A stretch of DNA of 64,000 bases from Nonomuraea helvata (GTDB taxonomy: Bacteria > Actinomycetota > Actinomycetes > Streptosporangiales > Streptosporangiaceae), in assembly GCF_039535785.1 (NCBI RefSeq), contig NZ_BAAAXV010000009.1, positions 1,736,001-1,800,000 on the forward strand, read 5' to 3'. The translations under genes and the position numbers were made by a program. The notes below the pieces were generated by a model. That model was not told where the DNA came from. It ran no database searches and worked only from the letters and a program-made list of their open reading frames with translations. Numbering within the stretch: the stretch's first letter is position 1; each line of letters begins with the position of its first letter. Positions 1 to 7,801 of this stretch are shown here, piece after piece.

Positions 1-401
1 TGCCGTACAGCAGCCGCTCGTCCTGGTCAGGCGGGGTACCCGGGGTGGCGCGTACGGTCGCCAGCAGGTCGGGCCGTTCACTGGGGTCGGGCAGCGGTAG
101 GACCTGGGGATCGTGCCCCGTCATCCGGATCGCCAGCCGCAGGTTGAGCAGGGCGGCCCCGCGACTGATGCCGAGCCCGCGCCCCATGGGGATCGGTGAC
201 GGCCGGCAGCCGGTCGAGGTCGGCGTACAGGTCCATGGTCGCGTCATCGACACGGCGGAAGCGCCACGGCTGGGTGTTGTGCACTGAGGGCGCCGCGACG
301 GCGGCGTGCACCAGCCTGCGCACGCCGGCTCGCGTGGCGAAGGGCTTCTTCCCGCCCGCGGACTGCGGAACGGCATAGGGCGCGGCGCCGGTGCCCGTCA
401 T
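1..401 (-). pseudogene. Acg-family FMN-binding nitroreductase, 5' part, frameshifted and cut by window edge
   Basis: The reading frame starts at an ATG whose first base is 401 and runs leftwards. Residues about 25-65 include the motif SVHNTQPWRF and then MDLYADLDRLP, typical of the N-terminus of Acg/Rv2032-like FMN-binding nitroreductase-fold proteins. After TDPHG the frame fails. The expected continuation (RGLGISRGAALLNLRLAI and so on) is read in another frame from about base 181 to base 1, so one extra G in the GGGG run at 182-185 (minus strand) explains the break. It may be a real pseudogene or a base-call error; the 3' half lies outside the window. Acg proteins belong to the DosR hypoxia regulon in mycobacteria, which fits the DosR-like boxes upstream. 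Confidence 0.7.
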
Positions 402-472
402 AGGGCCATTCCGAGCGCAGAGGTAAGAACGGACATGAACCCAAGATCTCGCGCTGCACCATGTTCACAGCA

Positions 473-486
473 GGGACCAAAGTCCT
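473..486. promoter_or_regulatory. DosR/DevR-like palindrome 1
   Basis: GGGACCAAAGTCCT resembles the core of the published mycobacterial DosR consensus (GGGACTWWAGTCCC), with two differences. It lies in the divergent gap between the nitroreductase start (401) and xfp (607), so it could serve either gene. Assignment to a DosR-type regulator is inference. Confidence 0.5.
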
Positions 487-556
487 TCAGGGCGTGTCCG
501 ATGGACCGTTGTCGCCAAGACGCATCGACTACATGGGGAATCCGCTCTGCAAGGTC

Positions 557-570
557 GGGACCAAGGTCCC
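557..570. promoter_or_regulatory. DosR/DevR-like palindrome 2
   Basis: GGGACCAAGGTCCC is a perfect 6-bp inverted repeat around a two-base centre and matches the DosR core except at the two inner symmetric positions. It ends 36 bp before the xfp start codon, a plausible activator position, and lies 84 bp from the first box. Confidence 0.55.
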
Positions 571-606
571 TAGGCCGGTCCCGGCAGATCCGAGATATTC
601 GGGCTC

Positions 607-2919
607 ATGACACCCATGCAGAGAATCGATGCGTACTGGCGTGCCGCGAACTACCTGTCCGTGGGCCAGATCTACCTCCTCGACAACCCGCTGCTGACCG
701 AGCCGCTGCGGCCCGAGCACATCAAGCCGCGCCTGCTCGGCCATTGGGGCACCACGCCGGGGCTGAACTTCTGCTTCGCCCACCTCAACCGGATCATCGC
801 CGAACGCGGCCAGGACATGATCTACATCGCCGGCCCCGGCCACGGCGGCCCGGCGGCGGTCGCCCACGCGTGGCTGGAAGGCACCTACAGCGAGAAATAT
901 CCGGACATCTCACAGGACGCCGCCGGCATGCGGCGGCTGTTCCGGCAGTTCTCCTTCCCCGGCGGCATCCCCAGCCATGTGGCCCCCGAGACGCCCGGCT
1001 CCATCCATGAGGGCGGCGAGCTCGGCTATTCGCTCGCGCACGCCTTCGGCGCGGCGTTCGACAACCCGCATCTCGTGGTCGCCTGTGTCGTCGGTGACGG
1101 CGAGGCCGAGACCGGCCCGCTCGCCGCCAGCTGGCACTCCAACAAGCTCCTCGACCCCTACCTCGACGGCGTCGTCCTGCCGATCCTGCACCTGAACGGC
1201 TACAAGATCGCCAATCCGACCGTGCTCGCGCGGATACCCGAGGCGGAGCTGGTCAAGCTCATGGAGGGGTACGGCTACCGCCCGCACATCGTCGGCCCCG
1301 ACCACGAGCAGATGGCGCGAACGCTGGACGAGGTGTTCGACCAGATCGCCGCCTACAAGGACGGACGCGCGGACCGCCTGCCGATGATCATCCTGCGCAC
1401 GCCCAAGGGCTGGACCGGACCGCACGAGGTCGACGGAGTGCCGGTGGAAGGGACGTGGCGGGCCCACCAGGTGCCACTGTCCGGCGTCCGCGACAACCCC
1501 GAACACCTGGCCATGCTGGAAGCTTGGATGCGCTCCTACCGGCCCGACGAACTGTTCGATGCCGATGGCAGGCCGGTGCCCGCGCTGCTGCAGACGGTGC
1601 CCGAAGGCCCCCTGCGGATGAGCGCCAGCGCGCATGCGAACGGCGGCGAACTGCTGAAGCCGCTACGACTGCCGGACTTCCGCCACTACGCCGTGGAGGT
1701 CAAATCACCTGCGCAACAGACCAGCGAACCCACCCGCGTGCTCGGTGCCTTCCTACGCGACGTGATCGCCGCCAACCCGCACAACTTCCGGGTGATGGGT
1801 CCGGACGAGACCGCCTCCAACCGGCTGCAAGCCGTCTTCGAGACCACCGACCGGGCGTGGAACGCCGCCCTCGAGCCGACCGACGAGCACCTGGCCGCCG
1901 GCGGGCGGGTGATGGAGGTGCTGTCCGAACACTTGTGCCAGGGCTGGCTGGAAGGCTACCTGCTGACCGGCAGGCACGGCCTGTTCAATTGCTACGAGGC
2001 GTTCATCCACATCATCGACGCCATGTTCAACCAGCACGCCAAATGGCTGCAGGCCTCGAAGAGGATCCCGTGGCGGCGGCCGGTCGCCTCGCTCAACTAC
2101 CTGCTCTCCTCCCACGTGTGGCGCCAGGACCACAACGGCTTCAGCCACCAGGATCCCGGCTTCCTCGACCTCGTGGTCAACAAGAAGGCCGAGGTCGTCC
2201 GCGTCTACCTGCCGCCGGACGCCAACACCCTGCTCTCCGTCGGCGACCACTGCCTGCGCTCCCGCGACTACGTCAACGTGATCGTCGCCGGGAAGCAGCC
2301 GGTGCTGGACCTGTTCACCATGGACGAGGCCATCGCCCACTGCACCCGCGGGCTGGGCATCCTGCCGTGGGCCTCCACCGACCAGGACCGGGAGCCGGAT
2401 GTGGTGCTCGCCTGCGCCGGCGACGTCCCCACCATGGAGACCCTCGCCGCCGCGGCCATCCTGCGCGAGCACCTGCCGTCCCTGAAGGTCCGCGTCGTCA
2501 ACGTCGTGGACCTGATGCGGCTGCAGCCGCCGTCGGAGCACCCGCACGGCATGCCGGACGCCGAGTTCGACACCCTGTTCACCACGGATAAGCCGATCAT
2601 CTTCAACTTCCACGGCTACCCATGGCTGATCCACCGCCTCACCTACCGCCGCCACGGCCACCACCACCTCCACGTGCGCGGCTACAAGGAAGAAGGCACC
2701 ACGACCACGCCCTTCGACATGGCCATGCTCAACGACATCGACCGCTACCACCTCGTCATGGACGTCATCGACCGCGTCCCCGGCCTCGGCACCACCGCCG
2801 CGCACCTGCGCCAGCGGATGACCGACGCCCGGCTCCAAGCCCGTGCCTACACCCGCGAGCACGGCGAGGACCCCCTGGAAACAGGCTCGTGGACATGGCC
2901 GGCCCCATTCTCGTCCTGA
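607..2919 (+). CDS. xfp: phosphoketolase (xylulose-5-phosphate/fructose-6-phosphate)
   Basis: This 770-residue protein is a thiamine-diphosphate enzyme that cleaves xylulose-5-phosphate or fructose-6-phosphate with phosphate to give acetyl phosphate plus glyceraldehyde-3-phosphate or erythrose-4-phosphate. The N-terminus has the family signature AYWRAANYLSVGQIYL. GPGHGGPA and the ThDP-binding GDGEAETG (about residues 163-170) follow, and the C-terminal part has the typical NFHGYPWLIHRLTYRR stretch. The length is normal for the family. The ATG at 607 is used; an in-frame ATG at 616 is possible and neither has a strong ribosome site. The stop overlaps an acetate kinase start by 25 bp, the usual xfp-ackA partnership, but the ackA here is a stump. 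Two DosR-like boxes lie upstream, suggesting induction under low oxygen. Confidence 0.95.
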   Translation: MTPMQRIDAYWRAANYLSVGQIYLLDNPLLTEPLRPEHIKPRLLGHWGTTPGLNFCFAHLNRIIAERGQDMIYIAGPGHGGPAAVAHAWLEGTYSEKYPDISQDAAGMRRLFRQFSFPGGIPSHVAPETPGSIHEGGELGYSLAHAFGAAFDNPHLVVACVVGDGEAETGPLAASWHSNKLLDPYLDGVVLPILHLNGYKIANPTVLARIPEAELVKLMEGYGYRPHIVGPDHEQMARTLDEVFDQIAAYKDGRADRLPMIILRTPKGWTGPHEVDGVPVEGTWRAHQVPLSGVRDNPEHLAMLEAWMRSYRPDELFDADGRPVPALLQTVPEGPLRMSASAHANGGELLKPLRLPDFRHYAVEVKSPAQQTSEPTRVLGAFLRDVIAANPHNFRVMGPDETASNRLQAVFETTDRAWNAALEPTDEHLAAGGRVMEVLSEHLCQGWLEGYLLTGRHGLFNCYEAFIHIIDAMFNQHAKWLQASKRIPWRRPVASLNYLLSSHVWRQDHNGFSHQDPGFLDLVVNKKAEVVRVYLPPDANTLLSVGDHCLRSRDYVNVIVAGKQPVLDLFTMDEAIAHCTRGLGILPWASTDQDREPDVVLACAGDVPTMETLAAAAILREHLPSLKVRVVNVVDLMRLQPPSEHPHGMPDAEFDTLFTTDKPIIFNFHGYPWLIHRLTYRRHGHHHLHVRGYKEEGTTTTPFDMAMLNDIDRYHLVMDVIDRVPGLGTTAAHLRQRMTDARLQARAYTREHGEDPLETGSWTWPAPFSS

Positions 2920-3089
2920 ACACCGGATCCTCGTCGATCAAGTACGAGCTGGTGGACGTCGAGACCCGCGAACGCACCGCCGGCGGCCTGGTCGAACGCA
3001 TCGGCGAGGAGACCGGGCGGCTCATCCACCGGACCGGGGACGGGCCGCCATACGTGCGGAGCGGCCCCGGCGGACGGGCGCACTGCTAG
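2895..3089 (+). pseudogene. ackA: acetate kinase, truncated N-terminal stump
   Basis: From the ATG at 2895 the product begins MAGPILVLNTGSSSIKYEL, the diagnostic N-terminus of acetate kinase (ATP + acetate / ADP + acetyl phosphate). It stops after 64 residues at 3089, whereas complete AckA is about 390-400 residues, so the phosphotransfer domain is almost entirely missing. The start overlaps the end of xfp by 25 bp, as in intact xfp-ackA operons. The similarity fades near GDGPPYVRSGPGG, which looks like a deletion or rearrangement junction against the following degenerate minus-strand frame. A functional ackA may exist elsewhere in the genome. Confidence 0.8.
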
Positions 3090-3422
3090 GCAGGGCCGTC
3101 GCCCGGGCCGTTGCCCTGTAGGGCGGTGATGGCCTGCTGCCGTGTGGAGAGTTGATCGAGGCGTTCGAGCAGGCCCGCGCGGTGGAGGAGCCTGCGCAGG
3201 TTGTCGGGGGCGCCGGCCGCGACGATGCGTCCTTGCGCGCAGCGGCACTGCCGGCGCATCAGGTGGGCCGAGCTGTGGACTGGGCCCGGACCAGGAAGTC
3301 CGCAGCTGTCGGCAGAGCATGCCCCGGGACAGCTCGAAGACGAACTGGTCGGGCAGTGGCGGCGTTGTCGTTGGATGTGGGCCTCCAGCGCGGTCAGAAC
3401 ACGATGCGAGTCACCGTCCATG
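3090..3422 (-). pseudogene. degenerate STAS-like (anti-sigma antagonist-like) reading frame
   Basis: On the minus strand a frame opens at the ATG at 3422 (MDGDSHRVLTALEAHIQRQR) and ends at the stop at 3090. The C-terminal part, containing GRIVAAGAPDNLRRLLHRAG, resembles the last strand and helix of STAS-domain anti-sigma-factor antagonists. In the middle, the frame with good GC third positions is a different one (PLPDQFVFELSRGMLCRQL), so two compensating shifts seem to have occurred. I therefore read it as a decayed or rearranged gene abutting the ackA stump. The identification is weak. Confidence 0.35.
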
Positions 3423-3437
3423 TCCCTCTCGCGATAT

Positions 3438-3466
3438 CGTAATTGCGAAGATGCGTAATTGCTTCG
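3438..3466. promoter_or_regulatory. candidate operator for the ArsR-type regulator (direct and inverted repeats)
   Basis: CGTAATTGC occurs at 3438-3446 and again at 3454-3462, a 16-bp spacing. CGAAG (3446-3450) is mirrored by CTTCG (3462-3466). The AT-rich repeats stand out from the GC-rich surroundings and precede the small gene and arsR by about 50 bp, the expected place for an autoregulatory ArsR operator. The function is inferred. Confidence 0.4.
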
Positions 3467-3513
3467 ATCGTGTTGTTCGCGGGCTGCGTCGCGCGGGAGG
3501 ATGAGAGGTGTAG

Positions 3514-3714
3514 ATGAGCACGGTGTTTGCTGCTGCGGTGCGAGAACGGGCCGGCTTGGCCTGGCGGGCGCTGCAGGCCGCCCGTGACGCTGATGACGCG
3601 CACGCGGTGCTGGTGGCCGAGGCCGAGTGGGAAGATGCTCAGCGGCTGGCCCAGGCGCACGGGATCGCCATCGAGAAGGGCCGGCCACGTGCGCAGGGGG
3701 AATCATGGGCATGA
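3514..3714 (+). CDS. small hypothetical protein upstream of arsR
   Basis: This 66-residue frame starts at the ATG at 3514 after a good ribosome site (GAGAGGTG, about 4 bases upstream). It overlaps the arsR start by 10 bp, so the two are probably translationally coupled. The product is soluble, rich in Ala, Glu and Arg, and looks almost wholly helical, with no transmembrane segment or cysteine. I do not recognise a family. Its place between the candidate operator and arsR makes it the first gene of the predicted operon that continues through hycE. It could be a small partner protein or only a leader ORF. Confidence 0.5.
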   Translation: MSTVFAAAVRERAGLAWRALQAARDADDAHAVLVAEAEWEDAQRLAQAHGIAIEKGRPRAQGESWA

Positions 3715-4061
3715 TGTCGGTACCGCTGTATGAGGCGAAGGCCGAGCTGTTTCGGCTGTTGGGCCATCCGGTGCGGATCCGGGTGCTGGAGCTCCTGCAG
3801 GATGGGCCAATGCCGGTGCGGGAGCTGCTGGCCTCGATTGAAGTGGAGCCGACCGGGCTGTCGCAGCATCTGGCGGTGCTGCGCCGCTCGGGCATGGTGA
3901 CCGCGCAGCGTGAGGGGGCCACCGTGGTCTACGCGCTGGCAGGTGGCCGGGTGGCCGGGCTGCTGCGCGCGGCCCGCGAGTTGCTGACCGAGAAGCTGAC
4001 AGGACAAAGCGAGCTGCTCAGCGAACTGTTGGAGGACAACGCCGGAAGCGGCACTTCGTGA
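3705..4061 (+). CDS. ArsR-family winged-helix transcriptional regulator (Rv0081-like)
   Basis: This 118-residue protein starts at the ATG at 3705 behind CAGGGGGA. It has the ArsR fold from about residue 8: AELFRLLGHPVRIRVLELL, then the recognition helix EPTGLSQHLAVLRRSGMV and the beta-wing QREGATVVYAL. No CxC metal-binding motif of the ArsR/SmtB alpha-3 type is visible, so metal sensing is not supported. Immediately downstream is the hyc-like complex. In M. tuberculosis the ArsR-type regulator Rv0081 is followed by the same set (Rv0082-Rv0087) and is itself DosR-induced. Orthology to Rv0081 is inferred from domain and gene order. It likely represses its own operon through the repeats at 3438-3466. 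Confidence 0.85.
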   Translation: MGMMSVPLYEAKAELFRLLGHPVRIRVLELLQDGPMPVRELLASIEVEPTGLSQHLAVLRRSGMVTAQREGATVVYALAGGRVAGLLRAARELLTEKLTGQSELLSELLEDNAGSGTS

Positions 4062-4294
4062 GCCTGTTGACCTCGGTGAACTGTTTCCGCCTGCGTGCGC
4101 CGCTGGGACGTGCCAATCTGTCTGCCGTCGGCCACTGTCCGTACCGAGATCTGTTGGCCGGGCCGGCGGCGCCCCGGGAGGGCGAGGCCCTGTTGTACGC
4201 GCTCGGGAGCCGTGAGGTGGTCGAGCCCGAGGGCGTGGTTCGACGGCTGCCGGCCGGGGTGCGGCAGCTACCGCATCAGCCTCGACCCGGGTGA
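4058..4294 (+). CDS. possible small ORF, frame apparently broken
   Basis: A GTG at 4058 overlaps the arsR stop (GTGA), a typical coupled start, and opens a 78-residue frame with a plausible protein (EGEALLYALGSREVVEPEGVV). After RRLPAG, at about 4255-4275, the sequence that looks coding (YRISLDPGDLLLVVWVEAGE) is in another frame. A one-base indel in a longer, roughly 90-residue gene is therefore possible. I do not recognise the family. It lies between arsR and the NuoB-like subunit and may be a decayed member of the operon. Confidence 0.35.
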   Translation: MSLLTSVNCFRLRAPLGRANLSAVGHCPYRDLLAGPAAPREGEALLYALGSREVVEPEGVVRRLPAGVRQLPHQPRPG

Positions 4295-4345
4295 TCTGCT
4301 GCTGGTCGTCTGGGTCGAGGCTGGTGAGTCGCGGGAGGGGCAACG

Positions 4346-4828
4346 ATGGGGTTGTGGCGGAAGATCGCGAAGACGGGGCGGGTGGCTGAGCCCGCGCCAG
4401 AGCGCGAAGCGGGTGAGCCGTCGGCGAAGGCTGCGGAGCTTGCCGGATCGGTGCAGATCAGGCATGTGGACGCAGGGTCGTGCAACGGGTGCGAGGTGGA
4501 GATCGCCTCGGCGTTCGGCCCGGTGTATGACGCCGAGCGATACGGTGCGCGGCTGGTGGCTTCGCCGCGGCATGCGGATGCCCTGCTGGTGACCGGGCCC
4601 GTGACCCGCAACATGGAGGTGGCTCTGCGCCGTACCCATGACGCGGTTCCCGAGCCTCGGTTGGTGATCGCGCTGGGTGACTGCGCGCGCAACTGCGGGG
4701 CGTTCGCCGGAGCCTATGGGGTGGCCGGGGCGGTGAGCGACGTGGTACCGGTGGACGTGGAGGTGCCGGGGTGCCCGCCGGAGCCTGAGGCGATCGTGGC
4801 GGCGTTGCGCGGGCTGACCGGCCGATGA
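4346..4828 (+). CDS. NuoB/HycG-like [4Fe-4S] small subunit of hydrogenase-4-related complex
   Basis: This 160-residue protein has a hydrophilic N-terminal tail and then the 20-kDa NADH-dehydrogenase/hydrogenase small-subunit domain. The cysteine ligands of the proximal 4Fe-4S cluster are all visible: SCNGCE near residue 46, GDCARNCG near 111 and PGCPPEP near 142. It would pass electrons within the peripheral arm of a membrane complex related to complex I and group 4 hydrogenases. The ATG at 4346 follows GGGAGGGG. The stop overlaps the next start (ATGA). In the Rv0081-Rv0087 layout it corresponds to Rv0082. Confidence 0.9.
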   Translation: MGLWRKIAKTGRVAEPAPEREAGEPSAKAAELAGSVQIRHVDAGSCNGCEVEIASAFGPVYDAERYGARLVASPRHADALLVTGPVTRNMEVALRRTHDAVPEPRLVIALGDCARNCGAFAGAYGVAGAVSDVVPVDVEVPGCPPEPEAIVAALRGLTGR

Positions 4829-6846
4829 ACCTGGTCGGCGCGCTATATGTGGCGGCGCTGTCCGGCTGCGCCATCGCCGCTGTGACCGCCTTGCTGGCTC
4901 CGCCACGGGCGCGGCTGCATCTGGCGGGCTGGTGCACGGCAGGCGCGGGCGGGTTGGCGGCGGCGTCGGGTGTGGGGGCGGTGGTGGCCGGCGGGGCCGG
5001 TCAGAGCTGGTCGGCCTGGCTGCCGGAGCTGCTGCCGCTGGCCGGGGTACGGCTGACGGTCGACCCCCTGGGCGGGGTGTTCATCGCGGTCACCGGGGTG
5101 GTGGCGGTATGCGCCGCGATCTACGGGATCGGCTACTGCGACCACGGCCTGGACGGGCGCGTGTTCCAGTCCGTGCTGCCGCTGTTCGTGACGGCCATGC
5201 TGGTGGTGCCCGCCGCGGCCAGTGTGAGCACGTTCCTGCTCGCCTGGGAGCTGATGGCCGTGTCGTCGCTGCTGCTGGTGCTGGCCGAGCACCGGCGGCG
5301 GGCGGCGGTGGGCCGGGCCGGGCTGTGGTACGCGGTCATGACCCACCTCGGCCTGGTGACGATTTTGACCGGGTTGGTCGTGTTCGCCGCCGGAGCCGGT
5401 GGGGAGAGCTTCGACCAGCTGCGCGCCGCCGCGCTGTCGCCGGCTTCCAAGACCGTTGTGTTCCTGGCGACGTTCGCCGGGTTCGCCTCCAAGGCGGGCA
5501 TCGTGCCGCTGCACGTGTGGCTGCCGCGGGCGCATCCGGAGGCTCCGAGTCATGTGTCGGCCCTGATGAGCGCGGCGATGGTGAACATGGGCGCCTACGG
5601 CGTCGTCCGGGTCGGGCTGGATCTGCTGCACGGCGGCCCGGCCTGGTGGTGGCTGCTGGTGCTGGCGGCGGGCGCGGCGTCGGCGCTGTTCGGGATCTTG
5701 CAGGCGGTAGTGGCCTCGGATCTGAAGCGGCTGCTGGGATACTCCACAACGGAGAACCTGGGCCTGGTGCTGGTCGGGGTGGGTGCGGCCGGCTTCTTCG
5801 CCGCGTCCAAGCTGCCGGTGCCGGCGGCGTTGGCGCTGGCCGCGGCACTGCTGCACGTGGTCAACCACGCCGCGTTCAAGACGGTGTTGTTCCTGTCGGC
5901 GGGCTCGGTGCTGCACGCCACGGGCACCCGCGATCTGGACGCCCTAGGCGGGCTGCGCACGCGGCTGCCGTACACCACCGTCGTGTTCGCGGTCGGCGCG
6001 TTGTGCGCCTCGGCGCTGCCTCCCGGCAACGCCTTCGTCAGCGAGTGGCTGCTGCTGCAGAGCCTGATCCACGCGTTGCCCGGTTCCGGGGTGGCGGGTG
6101 CGGTGACGATGCCGTTGGCCGTCGCGGTGATCGCGCTGTCGGCAGGGCTGGCGGTCGCCACCTTCGTCAAGGCGTTCGGCGTGGGGTTTCTGGCTCGGCC
6201 GCGCAGCGCGGAGGCCGAGCGGGCCGGTGAGAGCCCGCCTGCCATGCTGGGCGCGATGGCGCTCGCGGTGGCGGGCTGCGTGGCTCTGGCACTGGCCCCC
6301 ACACTGGTCGTGCCCGCGCTCGGCCGGGCGGTGGGCGTGGTGTTCCCGGCACGGGACGTGGTGAGCGGAGAGTTGACGCTGCGGCTGGCAGGGATCTCAG
6401 GGATGGTCTCGCCGCTGCTGATCGCCGCTGCCCTGGTGATCGCGGTCGTGGCCGTCCTCGGTCTGGTACGGCTGACCGCGGCGCGGCGGTCACGGCGCGC
6501 CGCCCGGCTCTGGGATTGCGGCGCGGGACCGATGTCGGCCCGGATGGAGTACACCGCGACGTCGTTCGCCGAGCCGTTGCAGCGGGTCTTCGACGACGTG
6601 CTGGCCCCCGAAAGCGACGTGGACGTCACCCCGGTGAAGGAGTCGGCCTACTTGGTGGAACGCGTGCACTTCCACGCGCGGGTGCCGGACCGGATCGAGC
6701 GCCGGCTCTACGTTCCGCTGGTTGCCGCCGTGTCGGCCGTCGGACGCGGCGCCCGCGGGCTGGCCTCCGGCAGCGTGCACCGCTATCTCGGCTACGGGTT
6801 CTGGGCGCTGACCGCGATGCTGATCGTCTTGGTGGTGCTGTGGTGA
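4825..6846 (+). CDS. HyfB/NuoL-like proton-translocating membrane subunit
   Basis: This 673-residue polytopic membrane protein of the Mrp-antiporter/NuoL/M/N type corresponds to Rv0083 by position. The proton-channel signature is present: KAGIVPLHVWLPRAHPEAP followed by HVSALMSAAMVNMGAYGVVR, with the lysine and histidine residues of the family. Helices continue to the C-terminus, and a soluble loop near residues 560-640 precedes the last transmembrane segment. It starts 4 bp inside the small-subunit gene and its stop overlaps hycD, so the whole set is translated as one coupled operon. It probably forms the ion-pumping part of the complex. Confidence 0.92.
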   Translation: MNLVGALYVAALSGCAIAAVTALLAPPRARLHLAGWCTAGAGGLAAASGVGAVVAGGAGQSWSAWLPELLPLAGVRLTVDPLGGVFIAVTGVVAVCAAIYGIGYCDHGLDGRVFQSVLPLFVTAMLVVPAAASVSTFLLAWELMAVSSLLLVLAEHRRRAAVGRAGLWYAVMTHLGLVTILTGLVVFAAGAGGESFDQLRAAALSPASKTVVFLATFAGFASKAGIVPLHVWLPRAHPEAPSHVSALMSAAMVNMGAYGVVRVGLDLLHGGPAWWWLLVLAAGAASALFGILQAVVASDLKRLLGYSTTENLGLVLVGVGAAGFFAASKLPVPAALALAAALLHVVNHAAFKTVLFLSAGSVLHATGTRDLDALGGLRTRLPYTTVVFAVGALCASALPPGNAFVSEWLLLQSLIHALPGSGVAGAVTMPLAVAVIALSAGLAVATFVKAFGVGFLARPRSAEAERAGESPPAMLGAMALAVAGCVALALAPTLVVPALGRAVGVVFPARDVVSGELTLRLAGISGMVSPLLIAAALVIAVVAVLGLVRLTAARRSRRAARLWDCGAGPMSARMEYTATSFAEPLQRVFDDVLAPESDVDVTPVKESAYLVERVHFHARVPDRIERRLYVPLVAAVSAVGRGARGLASGSVHRYLGYGFWALTAMLIVLVVLW

Positions 6847-7787
6847 TGGGCGTGATCGGAGCCGTGCTCCAGGTGATTGCCGTCGCGGTCGGCTCGCCGC
6901 TGCTGTTGGGGTTGATGCGGCAGGTTCGCGCCCGGCTGGAAGGACGTGCCGGTGCCGGAGTCCTGCAGCCGTGGCGAGACCTGCGCAAACTGATGCGCAA
7001 GGAGGCGATCACTCCGCGCGGCACCGGCTGGGTGTTCCGCGCGGCGCCGCTGCTGCTGGCCGGCACGGCGCTGGTGGTGGCTGCGGTGGTGCCGTTGGTG
7101 ACCACGGCCTCGCCGCTGGACGGGGTCGCCGACCTGTTCGCGGTGACCGCGCTGCTGGCGCTGGGGTCGGTGGCGCTGGCGCTGGGCGCCCTGGACACCG
7201 GCACGGCGTTCGGCGGGATGGGCGCCAGCCGGGAGATGACCGTGCTTGCGCTGGTGGAGCCGACGATCCTGGTGTCGACCTTCGCGCTGTCGATCAGAGT
7301 CGGCTCCACGAGCCTGGGGTCGATCGTGACGGCGACGGTGGAGGATCCCTTGTCGGTGATCTCCCCGGTGAGCGTGCTGGCCGCGGCCGCGCTGGCGATC
7401 GTCACGATCGCCGAGACCGGCCGGATCCCGGTGGACAATCCCTCCACGCATCTGGAGCTGACGATGATCCACGAGGCGATGGTGCTGGAGTACGCCGGGC
7501 CGGACCTGGCGCTGATCGAGTGGGCGTCGGCGATGCGGCTGTCGGTGCTGCTGGGCCTGCTGAGCAGCCTGTTCTTCCCTCTCGGTATCGCAGGCGCGGG
7601 CGCGGGAGTGCTCGCGCTGCCGCTGTCGGTGATCACTCTTGTGCTGAAGGTGGGGCTGCTGGGAGTGCTGCTGTCGGCTGGTGAGGTGTTCATGGCCAAG
7701 CTCCGGTTGTTCCGCGTTCCCGAGCTGCTGGCCGGGTCGTTCCTGTTGGCGTTGCTGGCTGTGGGCGCTTCCTTCTTCCTGGCCTGA
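6846..7787 (+). CDS. hycD: HycD/NuoH-like membrane anchor subunit
   Basis: This 313-residue integral membrane protein has about eight hydrophobic segments. It resembles HycD/HyfC and complex I NuoH, the subunit that couples the peripheral arm to the membrane arm. Conserved stretches include AETGRIPVDNPSTHLELTMIHEAM, a hallmark of the family. The ATG at 6846 shares its A with the preceding stop (TGATG). Order and size match HycD (Rv0084) of M. tuberculosis; the symbol is taken from that locus. Redox-coupled ion translocation is inferred from the family. Confidence 0.9.
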   Translation: MGVIGAVLQVIAVAVGSPLLLGLMRQVRARLEGRAGAGVLQPWRDLRKLMRKEAITPRGTGWVFRAAPLLLAGTALVVAAVVPLVTTASPLDGVADLFAVTALLALGSVALALGALDTGTAFGGMGASREMTVLALVEPTILVSTFALSIRVGSTSLGSIVTATVEDPLSVISPVSVLAAAALAIVTIAETGRIPVDNPSTHLELTMIHEAMVLEYAGPDLALIEWASAMRLSVLLGLLSSLFFPLGIAGAGAGVLALPLSVITLVLKVGLLGVLLSAGEVFMAKLRLFRVPELLAGSFLLALLAVGASFFLA

Positions 7788-7801
7788 ACATGGGGGTGAA
7801 C

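Noticed and set aside
3285..3305. GGACC...GGTCC-like sequence as a third DosR box
   Set aside because: The half-sites are spaced two bases too far apart for the DosR consensus.
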